From Blastopirellula marina (lineage in GTDB: Bacteria; Planctomycetota; Planctomycetia; Pirellulales; Pirellulaceae), in contig NZ_PUHY01000005.1 of assembly GCF_002967765.1 (NCBI RefSeq), positions 620,001 through 684,000 of the forward strand: 64,000 nucleotides of DNA. Reading direction: 5' to 3'. This document shows, piece after piece, positions 1-8,561 of this stretch. Made by a program: the position numbers and the translations under genes. The notes under the pieces are model-generated. The model was given only the letters and a program-made list of their open reading frames with translations, did no database searches and was not told the origin of the DNA. The first letter of the stretch is position 1. Every line of letters begins with the position of its first letter.

Positions 1-1
1 C

Positions 2-214
2 GAAAAGCTCGTCCGCGATGTGGACGCGGTCACGCCGCCGATACCAGATCGGGTCGAACACGCCACCGTCCCATTGGACGAAAAGAGCTTCGCGCCAAGC
101 CAATCAACGTGTCGATCGCATCAAGGCGCCGATGCAGCGGAGGAACGGCAGCGCTACATCGGCCGGGTTGGGCCTCGCAAGCTGCCAGGAAAAGCCAAGA
201 AATCCGCAAGATGA
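2..214 (+). CDS. 3' end of an unidentified gene (partial)
   Basis: This frame is open from the left edge of the window to a TGA at 212-214, so it is read as the C-terminal part of a gene beginning outside. The visible 70 residues are polar and become very basic at the end (GRVGPRKLPGKAKKSAR). No domain is recognisable. Other frames are also open here, so the reading frame is a judgement based on continuity with the edge. The next gene starts 160 bases later. Confidence 0.4.
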   Translation, partial: EKLVRDVDAVTPPIPDRVEHATVPLDEKSFAPSQSTCRSHQGADAAEERQRYIGRVGPRKLPGKAKKSAR

Positions 215-373
215 CGGGGAAGATGCCAGCCAATTTCCCAGGATTCGGTCCGGAAGGCCGCGGCAAAGCGCACCTGCGTGTTAAGTTTTCGCGCGGCGCA
301 TTGCCAGATTCGGCGTGACCGTTTTACGATGCGACATTCGAGTATTGGTCGTGCTTTCGGGTGAGTCGTTTCG

Positions 374-1405
374 ATGAACAAAATGTTCCGTGGGTTGGTC
401 GCGTGGTTGGTTCTGGCAAGCATGCCGATGAGCTGTTTTGCCTGGGGAAGTGGCGGCCATCGTATTGCCGCGATCATGGCCTGGCGCTCGATGAAATGCG
501 AAACGCAAGAGAAGCTCGGCAAGCTGTTACGGCAGCACCCACGCTCCGCGCAAGAGTTCGCCATTCCGGCCGAAGTCACGGCGCTGGGCGAAGCGGCTGA
601 GAATGAATGGCTGTTCGCCCAAGCCACGATTTGGCCTGATCTGATTCGTGGCAATCGGCAATTCGATCGGCCGACGTGGCATTACATCGATCTCCCGCTT
701 TATCTGACCGAGGGCGATCGGGCCGTGATGCATGGTCAGCTGACGGTAAATATGTCGCCAACGTTGCCGGAAGTTATCGACAACGCGGAATTGAACGCGG
801 TTCAGGCCATTAAGCTGGCCGCGCAAAATCTGCGCAGCCAACGGAGTGCTGCGGACAAGGCGATTGATATTTGTTGGCTGAATCATCTGACCACCGACCT
901 GGCGCAACCGAATCACACGACCGCTCTGTACAGCCGACTCACTTTTCCCGATCCCGCTGGTGACAAGGGTGGCAACGCGATTCCGGTTCAGCCAGAGAAG
1001 AACTTGCACGCCTATTGGGACGGGCTGTTGGGGTGGGAGATCTCGTTCGCCGAGGCTCGTGAACGTGCTTCGGCGCTGCTTGCAGAAATGAAGCCGCACC
1101 AAGCGGCCGATGCGGCGGAACTCGATCCGATGCAGTGGGTCGAACAAGGGCACGAACTGGCGAAGGCGAAGGTCTATTCGCCGCAGATCCTTCAAGCTGC
1201 TTACGAAAAGGAAGTGGGCAACACGAGACGAATCGAAACGATCGTCCTCAGCGACGAGTATCAGGCAGAGAGCAAGAAGCTGGCCGAGCGTCAAATTGCT
1301 CGCGGTGCGTTTCGTTTGGCCGCGATGATGGATCAACTGCTGGCTGATCCGCCAGCGGACTGCCCGACTATCGAAACGGAAACGACGGTGACCAGCAGCC
1401 GTTGA
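374..1405 (+). CDS. Secreted S1/P1-family nuclease
   Basis: Predicted zinc-dependent nuclease of the S1/P1 family, which cleaves single-stranded nucleic acids and 3'-nucleotides outside the cytoplasm. A signal peptide covers residues 1-23 and should be cut just before W24, giving the family hallmark mature N-terminus WGSGGH, whose tryptophan amino group and histidine bind zinc. Further ligand-type motifs are visible, including the stretch ICWLNHLTTDLAQPNH, where H and D residues sit as expected. At 343 residues it is slightly longer than a typical member. It is transcribed alone; the next gene begins about 110 bases later. Start chosen because the signal peptide follows directly. Confidence 0.88.
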   Translation: MNKMFRGLVAWLVLASMPMSCFAWGSGGHRIAAIMAWRSMKCETQEKLGKLLRQHPRSAQEFAIPAEVTALGEAAENEWLFAQATIWPDLIRGNRQFDRPTWHYIDLPLYLTEGDRAVMHGQLTVNMSPTLPEVIDNAELNAVQAIKLAAQNLRSQRSAADKAIDICWLNHLTTDLAQPNHTTALYSRLTFPDPAGDKGGNAIPVQPEKNLHAYWDGLLGWEISFAEARERASALLAEMKPHQAADAAELDPMQWVEQGHELAKAKVYSPQILQAAYEKEVGNTRRIETIVLSDEYQAESKKLAERQIARGAFRLAAMMDQLLADPPADCPTIETETTVTSSR

Positions 1406-1516
1406 GCACCGGCCGCTTCATCGTGCAGGCAGATATCGCTTTCCGCTCGCGCGGAAAACTGGTATACCACGGCGGATCGTTATTTCGGAATGCCACTGCC
1501 GGTGAGATGTCCACTC

Positions 1517-2512
1517 ATGGAAACCTCTATCTTGCGATGGATCGCTGCTTCTATTGGGGCGATGTCGTTCGTCCTGTGGTGCAACGCTTGCCCGGCGGAT
1601 GAAGCAAAAGCGAATGCCGAGGGGCATCGTCAGCTGGGATGCTACTTCGAGACCCATGCAAACGGCCTGCGGGTGACAGAGTTTGAGCTCGCGCACGACG
1701 AGGATCGAACAACCGGGCTGATTAACTATCGGATCGCGTTTCGTTACGTTTCCCCAACTGGGCAAGTTCCGGCTAAGCCGTTGCCTGTGGAAATCTACTG
1801 GGTTCCTTACGAAACGAAAGAAAAGCCAGGCATCGTAGCATGTCGTCGAACGACGATCCACTTCGACCAAGCGCGGCCTGATACCGATGCTGAACTGGTT
1901 GGCGGAATTCAGCGGCCGCAAAGTGGTTGGGTGACATGGATCGTCGTGGCTCGTAGCTCGCCTGACGATCACGCGCGACTTCTGGCCCATCAAACGAGTT
2001 ATGTTCCGCCTCGTGATGACAACGTGCGAGAGCCGAAAGGCCCCGCTTGGTTTCAGCCCCCTCGCTATTTGGCCCGCGATAAGGTGGGCACTTATGTCGA
2101 CGCGGTGAAGCTATTCGGGACGGCGGCTTCGACCGAAAGGCCAACCGACACGGTCTACTTACACGTCGAATACGGATACGCGACCAATGCGAAGCCGCAG
2201 GATGGCGCGTACGTGACCAGCAAGTATGACCTGTTTCTGATTCCCTACGACACCTCCCTTCAGCCGCACCGCGCGGATTGGTCTGGTGCCGAACTCGTTT
2301 CGAGCTTTCGTAACGGTCGATCGCTCCCCTCCAGCACGCAGATGGGGCACGATCTCGCCGACATGCAATACGGCGGCTGGGCCACGGTTGTGATCCTTGG
2401 GCGAGATCCTATCCACAAGTCGCCTCGTCTCTTGCTGCACGAGACGCGCTACGTTCCGCTTCTATCGCCAGAAGAAGTCAAAGAGCTTTACGAAGGGGAG
2501 CACCAGCGGTGA
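1517..2512 (+). CDS. Secreted protein of unknown function
   Basis: I do not recognise a family. The chosen ATG (1517) gives a clean signal peptide (METSILRWIAASIGAMSF onward, cut near CPADEA) and has GGTGAG ten bases upstream; an ATG at 1490 would only add a poor leader. The mature part is about 310 residues and contains two similar halves, each built around a block of the form IYWVPYETK or LFLIPYDTS followed by GGW-TVVILGRDP/WVTWIVVARSS and then LLxHxTxYVP. This suggests an internal duplication of a beta-rich domain. Its stop overlaps the GTG start of the next gene by four bases, so the two are probably translationally coupled. Confidence 0.75.
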   Translation: METSILRWIAASIGAMSFVLWCNACPADEAKANAEGHRQLGCYFETHANGLRVTEFELAHDEDRTTGLINYRIAFRYVSPTGQVPAKPLPVEIYWVPYETKEKPGIVACRRTTIHFDQARPDTDAELVGGIQRPQSGWVTWIVVARSSPDDHARLLAHQTSYVPPRDDNVREPKGPAWFQPPRYLARDKVGTYVDAVKLFGTAASTERPTDTVYLHVEYGYATNAKPQDGAYVTSKYDLFLIPYDTSLQPHRADWSGAELVSSFRNGRSLPSSTQMGHDLADMQYGGWATVVILGRDPIHKSPRLLLHETRYVPLLSPEEVKELYEGEHQR

Positions 2513-2952
2513 GCATCTTGCGAATGTTTTTGTTGATGGCGGTCTTGGGGACATCAACTGGTTGTTTCTTACCCGTGGTGTTGATGCCGGACATGGTTGC
2601 CAAGCACTTTGTGACGTATGCCGACGTATCACCGAAACAAGACACGGAAATGGCGCTGATCAATGCGCATCATCGGATTCTCCGTTATTGGGAGCAGCAT
2701 GGTACTTTGCCGCAGCGCATCGATGATTTGCCCCTTGTCGAGAATCGCTCGAACTCCCTTCTCGACGGCTGGGGGCGATCCCTGTTGTTGGAATCAGACG
2801 GCGTCCGTTATGTCACCATTTCAAGTCTCGGCAAAGATGGCGTCGACGGCGGCGAAGGTGACAATGCCACGATTTCGCGAACCTTTGATACTAGGGCGGC
2901 GATAAGCGGCGAGTATTGCGCGCCGCTTGAGTGGCAGCGAGTACGTGAGTAG
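2509..2952 (+). CDS. Probable lipoprotein with GspG-like C-terminal domain
   Basis: The protein begins with a short hydrophobic leader ending TSTGC, which resembles a lipobox, so membrane anchoring through a lipidated cysteine is likely. The rest resembles the C-terminal domain of type II secretion major pseudopilins (GspG): a helix, then DGWGRSLLL, then ISSLGKDGVDGGEGDNATIS, the glycine/aspartate-rich calcium-type loop. It lacks the prepilin methylation helix of a true pseudopilin. It starts at a GTG overlapping the previous stop (GTGA), so it forms a unit with the secreted protein upstream. Function unknown; the domain match is by eye. Confidence 0.7.
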   Translation: MSILRMFLLMAVLGTSTGCFLPVVLMPDMVAKHFVTYADVSPKQDTEMALINAHHRILRYWEQHGTLPQRIDDLPLVENRSNSLLDGWGRSLLLESDGVRYVTISSLGKDGVDGGEGDNATISRTFDTRAAISGEYCAPLEWQRVRE

Positions 2953-3073
2953 GAGTGCGAAGTTGGTCACTTTTCCATCTAGCGAGAATTTGCAGACTGG
3001 TTGGCCTTGTTCGTGCGATCGGTGTCACGGAAGATGCCCAAACAATGTGTAGCTCATTTCTTTCTATTTGGGG

Positions 3074-3124
3074 TGATATCAGTGATTGTGGATGATATCA
3101 TGGGACTCACAATTATTGATATCT
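3074..3124. promoter_or_regulatory. Cluster of three TGATATC palindromes
   Basis: TGATATCA occurs at 3074-3081 and 3093-3100, and TGATATCT at 3117-3124. TGATATCA is its own reverse complement. The first two centres lie 19 bp apart, close to two helical turns. The cluster sits upstream of the protease gene at 3262, so it could be a binding site for a dimeric regulator. No regulator is identified. The third site overlaps the end of the dispersed repeat. Confidence 0.3.
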
Positions 3125-3217
3125 GCACCCGTAATCCAACCTGAAAATCGACCGATTGGCCACGAATCCGGGGCTTTCGTTGGTCGCCCCTACTTGATTG
3201 CTGACGCAGACTTCAAT
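3114..3217 (+). repeat. 104-bp MITE-like dispersed repeat, copy 1
   Basis: First of three related elements (others at 19782-19885 and 36048-36152). It begins TATTGATATCTGC and ends GCAGACTTCAAT, imperfect inverted ends. The middle carries the family core TTGGCCACGAAT, then GGGGC...GCCCC arms around GTTGGT that can fold as a hairpin. It lies between the GspG-like lipoprotein gene and the protease gene, ending about 45 bases before the protease start, so it may carry or alter that gene's promoter region. Confidence 0.7.
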
Positions 3218-3261
3218 CGTAATCTTGTCTGAAGAATTCGATGTGCTCTTGGGAAGAGATG

Positions 3262-5157
3262 ATGCAGCGAAAGATCGAGTTGCTGGCCTTCTTGTCCTTG
3301 TTTTTGTTGGCGCCAGCGGTAGTCGCTCAAGAAGATGCGGTTACCGTCTTTCAACAGGTGAGTCCTAGCGTTGTCCGGCTTCACAACGCTGCCTCCACCG
3401 GGACAGGCGTTGTCTTGACGAAGCAAGGGATCATTCTGACCAATGCCCACGTGGTCAGTAATCCGCTTCCGTTTGAGTGCACCGCCGAGGTGATGAAGGA
3501 TGGCAAACGCCAGACGGTCATCTTCAAAAAGGTGAAGGTCACCAAGGTTCACAAAGAACTTGATCTTGCGCTGGTGCAAATCGATCCGGCCGAACACAAC
3601 GCGATCCTCGGACCTTGTCGCTTGTCGAGACAGAAGGCGGTGACCGGGCAGCGACTTTACGCAATCGGCAACCCAGCCACTGAAAGCAACATCACGCTTA
3701 ACAAGACGATCACCGAAGGACTCCTTAGTGGTGTCGATCGCGACATCGAAGGGGCCAAGTACTATCAGATCAGTGCTGCCATCAACCCAGGCAATTCTGG
3801 CGGTCCGCTGAGTGATCGCACCGGCGCGGTGGTCGGGATCGTAACGCTTAAGCTTTCCGATGTCGACAACGTCGGTTTTGCAATTCCCTTGTTCGACATC
3901 CAAATGGCTGACTTCGAGCCGTACACGCGCAAAACGATCGATGCCGATCGCGCAGTCGCTTTGCTGAAGAAGGCGGAGAAGTTAATGGAGCAGGTTCGCT
4001 TGCAATCGAACAAGGAGAACCGCGGCGAAGCGGAGCAATCGCTTGAGATGCTCCTATTGCGGGCAATCCTGTTTCAAAATTGCGAAGAAGCCGCGCTGTA
4101 CGATCCCAACAACGAAGAAGTGTTCAATCAGCTGGGACTACTCTGCTTTCTGGGGCAGTCATTTCCAGCCGCCCAGGCGTACATGCTGGAATCGATTCGT
4201 CTGCAACCGTTCGGCCAGTCGCGTCCTTACGAGATTTTGTATAAGTCAATGATCAAGCAGGACCGCGAAGAAAACAGCGTAGTCGTGCGAATGGAAACAC
4301 TGGCCAAGTTCTCCAATGCGGCGATTTTTTGGGACGAGCTAGGCATCTTCCTGATCGTTAAGGGATATGCGAAGGAAGGCGTTTACTGTTTCCTGCATGG
4401 CGCCGTGGTTGCTAAGCAACGCGGCGATCGAGCCTCGGAGCAGCGGCTATTGGGGCACTTGAAGCAGTATGCCACGCTGCTGAGTCAGTCCGAGCGTGAG
4501 TCGTTGATCATGCCTGACAGCGAAGTATGGGGGAATGTCCATAAGATCATGCAGTGCAACACCAAGGCACTTCAGGCGGGAGAAGGTGCTGTGACGGCAG
4601 AGTTTGCCAGTCTGATGGAAGACGAAATTGGCGCTAAGCTCAAACCTTCAACCCAGCGAGTCCGGTTCTTCTCGTTGTTGCCTCCGGCCGAAGAGCAACT
4701 GGCCGATGCCCGTATCGCTCTACTCAAAGGAAGCTTTGATACCGCCATCGAATTGGCAGAGAAAGCGACGCAGCTATCGAACGAAAAGAAGATTGCTCGT
4801 GGGGCCCTTTTGGTGCGAGCAGGATCGTTGCAATCGCAGGGCTTCAAGGTCGCTGTCCAACCTGGGAAACGCGTTGCCGCCAATGTGTACTTTCATGGCG
4901 CCGCCAAGGCCTACCGCGAACTCCGTGACCAGTACGGTCCCCTTTCCAATAAGGAGCGAGATGCCATCTCGCTGGCGATCTACAACGAAGCATGTGCTTA
5001 CGGTGTGGAAAACAACTCGACCAAGGCGTTGGAATCGCTACGCGAGGCGTTCCAGTCTGGCTACCGCGATGTCCAAGCCGCGGCAAACGATACCGACTTC
5101 GCTTCGCTAAAAGATATGGCAGAATTCCAATCGCTGATTCGCGAATTCCAGCGTTAG
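3262..5157 (+). CDS. Secreted trypsin-like serine protease with TPR repeats
   Basis: Trypsin-like (HtrA-type fold) protease exported by an N-terminal signal peptide (LLAFLSLFLLAPAVVAQ). Counting from the in-frame ATG at 3241, the triad is H70 (ILTNAHVV), D108 (KELDLALV) and S186 (NPGNSGGPL); I prefer the ATG at 3262 because GGAAG is then correctly spaced. The protease domain ends near residue 235. The remaining 400 residues are alpha-helical with tetratricopeptide-like units (for example EEVFNQLGLLCFLGQSFPAA) and no PDZ domain is seen. Such protease-TPR fusions are common in planctomycetes; substrates are unknown. A hairpin follows the stop. Confidence 0.85.
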   Translation: MQRKIELLAFLSLFLLAPAVVAQEDAVTVFQQVSPSVVRLHNAASTGTGVVLTKQGIILTNAHVVSNPLPFECTAEVMKDGKRQTVIFKKVKVTKVHKELDLALVQIDPAEHNAILGPCRLSRQKAVTGQRLYAIGNPATESNITLNKTITEGLLSGVDRDIEGAKYYQISAAINPGNSGGPLSDRTGAVVGIVTLKLSDVDNVGFAIPLFDIQMADFEPYTRKTIDADRAVALLKKAEKLMEQVRLQSNKENRGEAEQSLEMLLLRAILFQNCEEAALYDPNNEEVFNQLGLLCFLGQSFPAAQAYMLESIRLQPFGQSRPYEILYKSMIKQDREENSVVVRMETLAKFSNAAIFWDELGIFLIVKGYAKEGVYCFLHGAVVAKQRGDRASEQRLLGHLKQYATLLSQSERESLIMPDSEVWGNVHKIMQCNTKALQAGEGAVTAEFASLMEDEIGAKLKPSTQRVRFFSLLPPAEEQLADARIALLKGSFDTAIELAEKATQLSNEKKIARGALLVRAGSLQSQGFKVAVQPGKRVAANVYFHGAAKAYRELRDQYGPLSNKERDAISLAIYNEACAYGVENNSTKALESLREAFQSGYRDVQAAANDTDFASLKDMAEFQSLIREFQR

Positions 5158-5177
5158 ACGGCCAAAGGCAGCAGTTC

Positions 5178-5200
5178 ACCGGCAATCTTTTTCTGCCGGT
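5178..5200 (+). terminator. Hairpin after the protease gene
   Basis: ACCGGCA (5178-5184) and TGCCGGT (5194-5200) form a 7-bp perfect stem with a T-rich 9-base loop, 20 bases after the stop codon. No T-tract follows, so termination is plausible but unproven. Confidence 0.45.
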
Positions 5201-5709
5201 CGCTTGCTTAAGCGGGCAGTCATGGCGGCACGACGGTGCTTGGTGCGATCGAATGTTCGCGCGGTTTACGCAAATAGTTGCTACCGCATGCTTTTGCGAT
5301 TAACCATATCCAAGCGGCGAGGTTGTCGTTCGTGTGCCGAACGAATCTTCCCGAGAATTGCCTGTAGATCAGCCACAAAACAGCGAAGATAGCAGTGCAA
5401 CAGCACGACGGTTTGCGTAGACTGGCCCTACGGAAGACCGCACCCGCCAGCTCGTGGTGGCGTGATCCACTCCCGAGTGAGCATGCGATGTTGTTGATTC
5501 CAATTTCAATTGCTAGTCTCGGGCGATTCTTCCGATAAGAAAAGAAGCAAGTTGCCGTTGCTGCGGTTGCTTGCTGGGTAAGTGACCTCTCGATTCGTTT
5601 CCGATCGGCGGGATTTACCCGTGGTTGGCGTCGCAACGTGCGGCGACCAGCCGCAAGGCAGCTTCGCATGGAATAGACGTCGCGTTTCAAAACACTCGCA
5701 GGGAGGTAA
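5201..5709. other. Long intergenic stretch without a visible gene
   Basis: About 510 bases between the protease terminator hairpin and the histidine kinase. Short reading frames exist on both strands but none has a start, composition or domain that supports it. The last part should contain the kinase promoter; GGGAGG at 5701-5706 is the ribosome binding site. Confidence 0.5.
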
Positions 5710-5712
5710 GTG

Positions 5713-7164
5713 ATGGAGGCAGAAGGTCAATACAAAATTGACTTGGAAATCTGTCCCATGCCGATTTTGTTGGTGGCTAGAAGCGGCAAGATCGTGCGAA
5801 CCAACAAACGCCTGGAGTCGCTTTTCGGATATCAGCATGGGGCGCTTCTCGGCAAATCGGTCGACCTCTTAGTGCCCGAGGAGTTTCGCCCGGCACATCC
5901 CGACTTACGCGATGCTTACTTTGAAGTTCCCACCAATCGCCGTATGGGCACCGGCCGCGATCTCTACGGCGTTCGCCAAGACGGTGAGATGATTCCGGTC
6001 GAGATCGGGCTCGATCCACTCGAGTTCGACGGCGAGATGATGGTGATGGTATCCATCTTGGATATCAGCGAACGGAAGAAGAACGAGGCGATGATCCTCC
6101 GTGCTTTGAACGCCGCTTCGAGCGCGATGATTCAGGTCAGTGAGCATGGAATTATCGAACTAGTTAACGAGTCGGCCACCAGCTTGTTCGGTTACGAAAT
6201 CGATGAAATGCTGGGCGAGCCGATCGAGATTTTGGTTCCGGAGCGTTATCGTCGCAAGCACACCGTTTATCGGACCAGCTATCAGGCAACCCGCGATGCG
6301 CGGCGGATGGGCGATGGCCGCGAACTGTTTGGGGTCCGTAAGGACGGATCTGAGTTCCCGGTGGAAATCGGACTGACTCCTATCCACGAAGCGGATGGCA
6401 AGTCAACCATGTGCACTATTATCGACGTCACCGATCGGAAGGCCAAAGAACGGTTCATCGCCGCGAAGAACCAACAACTGGAAAGTCTCAATCAAGACCT
6501 GGTTCAATTTGCTTACAGTGCATCGCACGATCTGAAAGCGCCGTTGGCTTCGATTGCCGGTCTATTAAGTTACGCCGAGGCGGATCTGGCGGCAGGCGAC
6601 GTGGAAGAGGTGCAAAGCAACTTAACTCGATCGCGCGAGCTTGCCGATCGCTTGGCCAAACGAATTGAAGACATGCTGCAGTTGGCTCGCAGCGACATGG
6701 TGATGGACGATTGGGTCGAGATCGATATCGATCAACGTATTCGAACCGCATGGGCGGCACTGTCGACCGACAACAGCAAACTAACCACGAAGTACCGACA
6801 CGCCGATCGCTTTTGGAGCATCCCAGTTCGCTTGGATGCGATCATCGAAAACTTGATGTCCAACGCCGTGAAGTATCGTGATAAGTCGCGTAAAGAGTGC
6901 GTAGTCAGTGTCGAAACCTGGAACGAGCAAGAGCACTTCATTTTGTCGATCGCCGACAATGGCATTGGCATTCCGGCGGAACATCGAGATCGCATCTTCA
7001 AATTGTTTCAACGCGTCTCCGATACCGATCATCCCGGTAGCGGTCTTGGTCTGGCCATCACCAAGAAGAACGTCACCCAACTTGGCGGTACGATCGCGGT
7101 GGATTGTGACAATGGGATGACCACCTTTCGAGTCACGCTTCCTCAGGGGCACCTTCAGATTTAG
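5713..7164 (+). CDS. PAS-PAS sensor histidine kinase
   Basis: Two-component sensor kinase without transmembrane segments, so probably cytoplasmic. Two PAS domains (about residues 10-120 and 130-245) are near copies of each other; both contain the E-hEILVPE/LLVPEEFR block and GxGRxLxGVRxDGxxxPVEIGL. The dimerisation/phosphoacceptor helix carries the H-box in YSASHDLKAPLAS (H272). The ATPase domain shows the N-box (IIENLMSNAVKYRDK), G1 (ADNGIGIP), F-box (FKLFQRV) and G2 (GSGLGLAITKK). The ATG at 5713 is preferred over an adjacent GTG because GGGAGG lies six bases upstream. A response regulator follows 16 bases after, so they form an operon and probable phosphorelay pair. Confidence 0.92.
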   Translation: MEAEGQYKIDLEICPMPILLVARSGKIVRTNKRLESLFGYQHGALLGKSVDLLVPEEFRPAHPDLRDAYFEVPTNRRMGTGRDLYGVRQDGEMIPVEIGLDPLEFDGEMMVMVSILDISERKKNEAMILRALNAASSAMIQVSEHGIIELVNESATSLFGYEIDEMLGEPIEILVPERYRRKHTVYRTSYQATRDARRMGDGRELFGVRKDGSEFPVEIGLTPIHEADGKSTMCTIIDVTDRKAKERFIAAKNQQLESLNQDLVQFAYSASHDLKAPLASIAGLLSYAEADLAAGDVEEVQSNLTRSRELADRLAKRIEDMLQLARSDMVMDDWVEIDIDQRIRTAWAALSTDNSKLTTKYRHADRFWSIPVRLDAIIENLMSNAVKYRDKSRKECVVSVETWNEQEHFILSIADNGIGIPAEHRDRIFKLFQRVSDTDHPGSGLGLAITKKNVTQLGGTIAVDCDNGMTTFRVTLPQGHLQI

Positions 7165-7180
7165 TTGAGGAAAAGGTTCT

Positions 7181-7600
7181 ATGAAGATTTCAATTGTGGT
7201 TGTCGACGACGACGAAGCCGATCGCTATTTGGTTAAGCGAGCGATCCGTAATCTCGACTTTGAGGTCAATTTCATCGAGTATTCGTCTGGCGACAGCTTC
7301 ATCGAGGGAATCGAGCAAGAGGAGGCTCGCCTCACCACATTCGGAATAACGCCTCCGCCGATCCTCGTTTTGTTGGACATCAACATGCCGCGGATGAACG
7401 GATTCCAGGTGCTTCGCCGTCTAAGCAGTACCTTCGGTGATGGCAGCAACGTGATGGTCGTGACGATGTATACCTCGTCCAATCACGCGGAAGATCGGGC
7501 CGATGCCAAGGAATTCGACTTGGTAAAAGACTACCTCGTTAAGCCAATCACCACGCAAACACTGAGCGAATTGGTGGAACGATACTGCGTAGGGGCATAG
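7181..7600 (+). CDS. Single-domain response regulator (Rcp1/CheY-like)
   Basis: Receiver domain only (139 residues), with no output domain. Acidic pocket DDD at 9-11, phosphoacceptor D66 in LLDINMP, T95 in VMVVTMYTSS and K121 in YLVKPIT are all present. The longer loop before D66 (FGITPPPI) resembles Rcp1-type regulators that pair with PAS- or phytochrome-type kinases. It lies 16 bases after the kinase gene and is almost certainly its partner; the downstream target is not visible here. Confidence 0.92.
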   Translation: MKISIVVVDDDEADRYLVKRAIRNLDFEVNFIEYSSGDSFIEGIEQEEARLTTFGITPPPILVLLDINMPRMNGFQVLRRLSSTFGDGSNVMVVTMYTSSNHAEDRADAKEFDLVKDYLVKPITTQTLSELVERYCVGA

Positions 7601-7724
7601 TCGAATCGCTTGACCGGTTAGGGTGAATCGGCTCTGATCGGTGGTGGTCAGGGGATGGGGCAAGACGGTAGGCTAACGGCATCTCGCGAATAGCCTGCCT
7701 ACCTCTTTGAAGAGTGCCCCTGCG

Positions 7725-8561
7725 ATGTCTTTGAATCGATTCAATTGTCGTCTGCTTCTCCTGGCAATTCTCGTTGCAGGGCCATTCACTGTGGACGTGA
7801 TTGCCGCCGATCACTCCTTTCTTGACAATGGAGTGACTGCCCATCGTGGCAACTCGAGCGAGCAACCGGAGAACACAATCGCCGCGATGCGAAGCGGAAT
7901 CGCCGTGGGCGCTGATTGGATCGAGCTCGATATCTTTCGATCCGCAGACGGAGAGATTGTCGTCATTCACGATGCGACGACGAACCGAGTCGCTGGCAAG
8001 AATCGAACCGTCGAGACCTCAACCTACGAAACGCTCCAAAAGCTTGATGTTGCCACGCAATTTCGGCAGCAACAAGGGCAAACGCTTGAAACTTGTCCGC
8101 CACGGAAAATCCCCTTGCTGCGTGATGTGTTGAAGCTGGTCATGTCACAGCAGAAGACACGCGTGTCGATACAACCAAAGTCGGACTGTGTGGCCGATGC
8201 GATGGCAATTATTCGCGAAATGAACGCCGAGAAGTGGGTTGGTTTCAACGATGGTGCCCTCTCGAAGATGGCCGAGGTCAAACAGTTGGACCCAACGATT
8301 CCGGTATTCTGGGATCGGCCAGCCAATTCAAACGTAATGGAAGATATTCAAACTGCTAAACAGCACCGCTTCGAGACGCTTGTTCTCAACGAGCAAGGGG
8401 TAACGGCCGAGAAGATTCAGCTGATCCAAGCCGCCGGTCTGAAGGTCGGAGCCTGGACGGTAAACGATCGGAAGCAGATGGAGCAATTCTTAGCGATGGG
8501 GATCGATCGCATTTATACCGATCATCCGCGATTGCTGCTTAAGCTGATTGAGGCCAAGTGA
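7725..8561 (+). CDS. Secreted glycerophosphodiester phosphodiesterase
   Basis: GDPD-family enzyme hydrolysing glycerophosphodiesters to glycerol 3-phosphate and an alcohol. The ATG at 7725 gives a signal peptide (LLLLAILVAGPFTVDVIAA), better than an upstream TTG. Family motifs are in order: AHRGNSSEQPENT with the first catalytic histidine, WIELDIF with metal-binding E and D, then VIHDATTNR with the second histidine. The C-terminal GAWTVND and TDHP blocks are also typical. Its last 23 bases overlap the 3' end of the reverse transcriptase gene on the other strand. Confidence 0.9.
   Translation: MSLNRFNCRLLLLAILVAGPFTVDVIAADHSFLDNGVTAHRGNSSEQPENTIAAMRSGIAVGADWIELDIFRSADGEIVVIHDATTNRVAGKNRTVETSTYETLQKLDVATQFRQQQGQTLETCPPRKIPLLRDVLKLVMSQQKTRVSIQPKSDCVADAMAIIREMNAEKWVGFNDGALSKMAEVKQLDPTIPVFWDRPANSNVMEDIQTAKQHRFETLVLNEQGVTAEKIQLIQAAGLKVGAWTVNDRKQMEQFLAMGIDRIYTDHPRLLLKLIEAK

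Noticed and set aside
154-654. 166-codon minus-strand frame over the S1/P1 nuclease start
   Set aside because: It is antisense to a well-supported gene with a signal peptide and has no domain.
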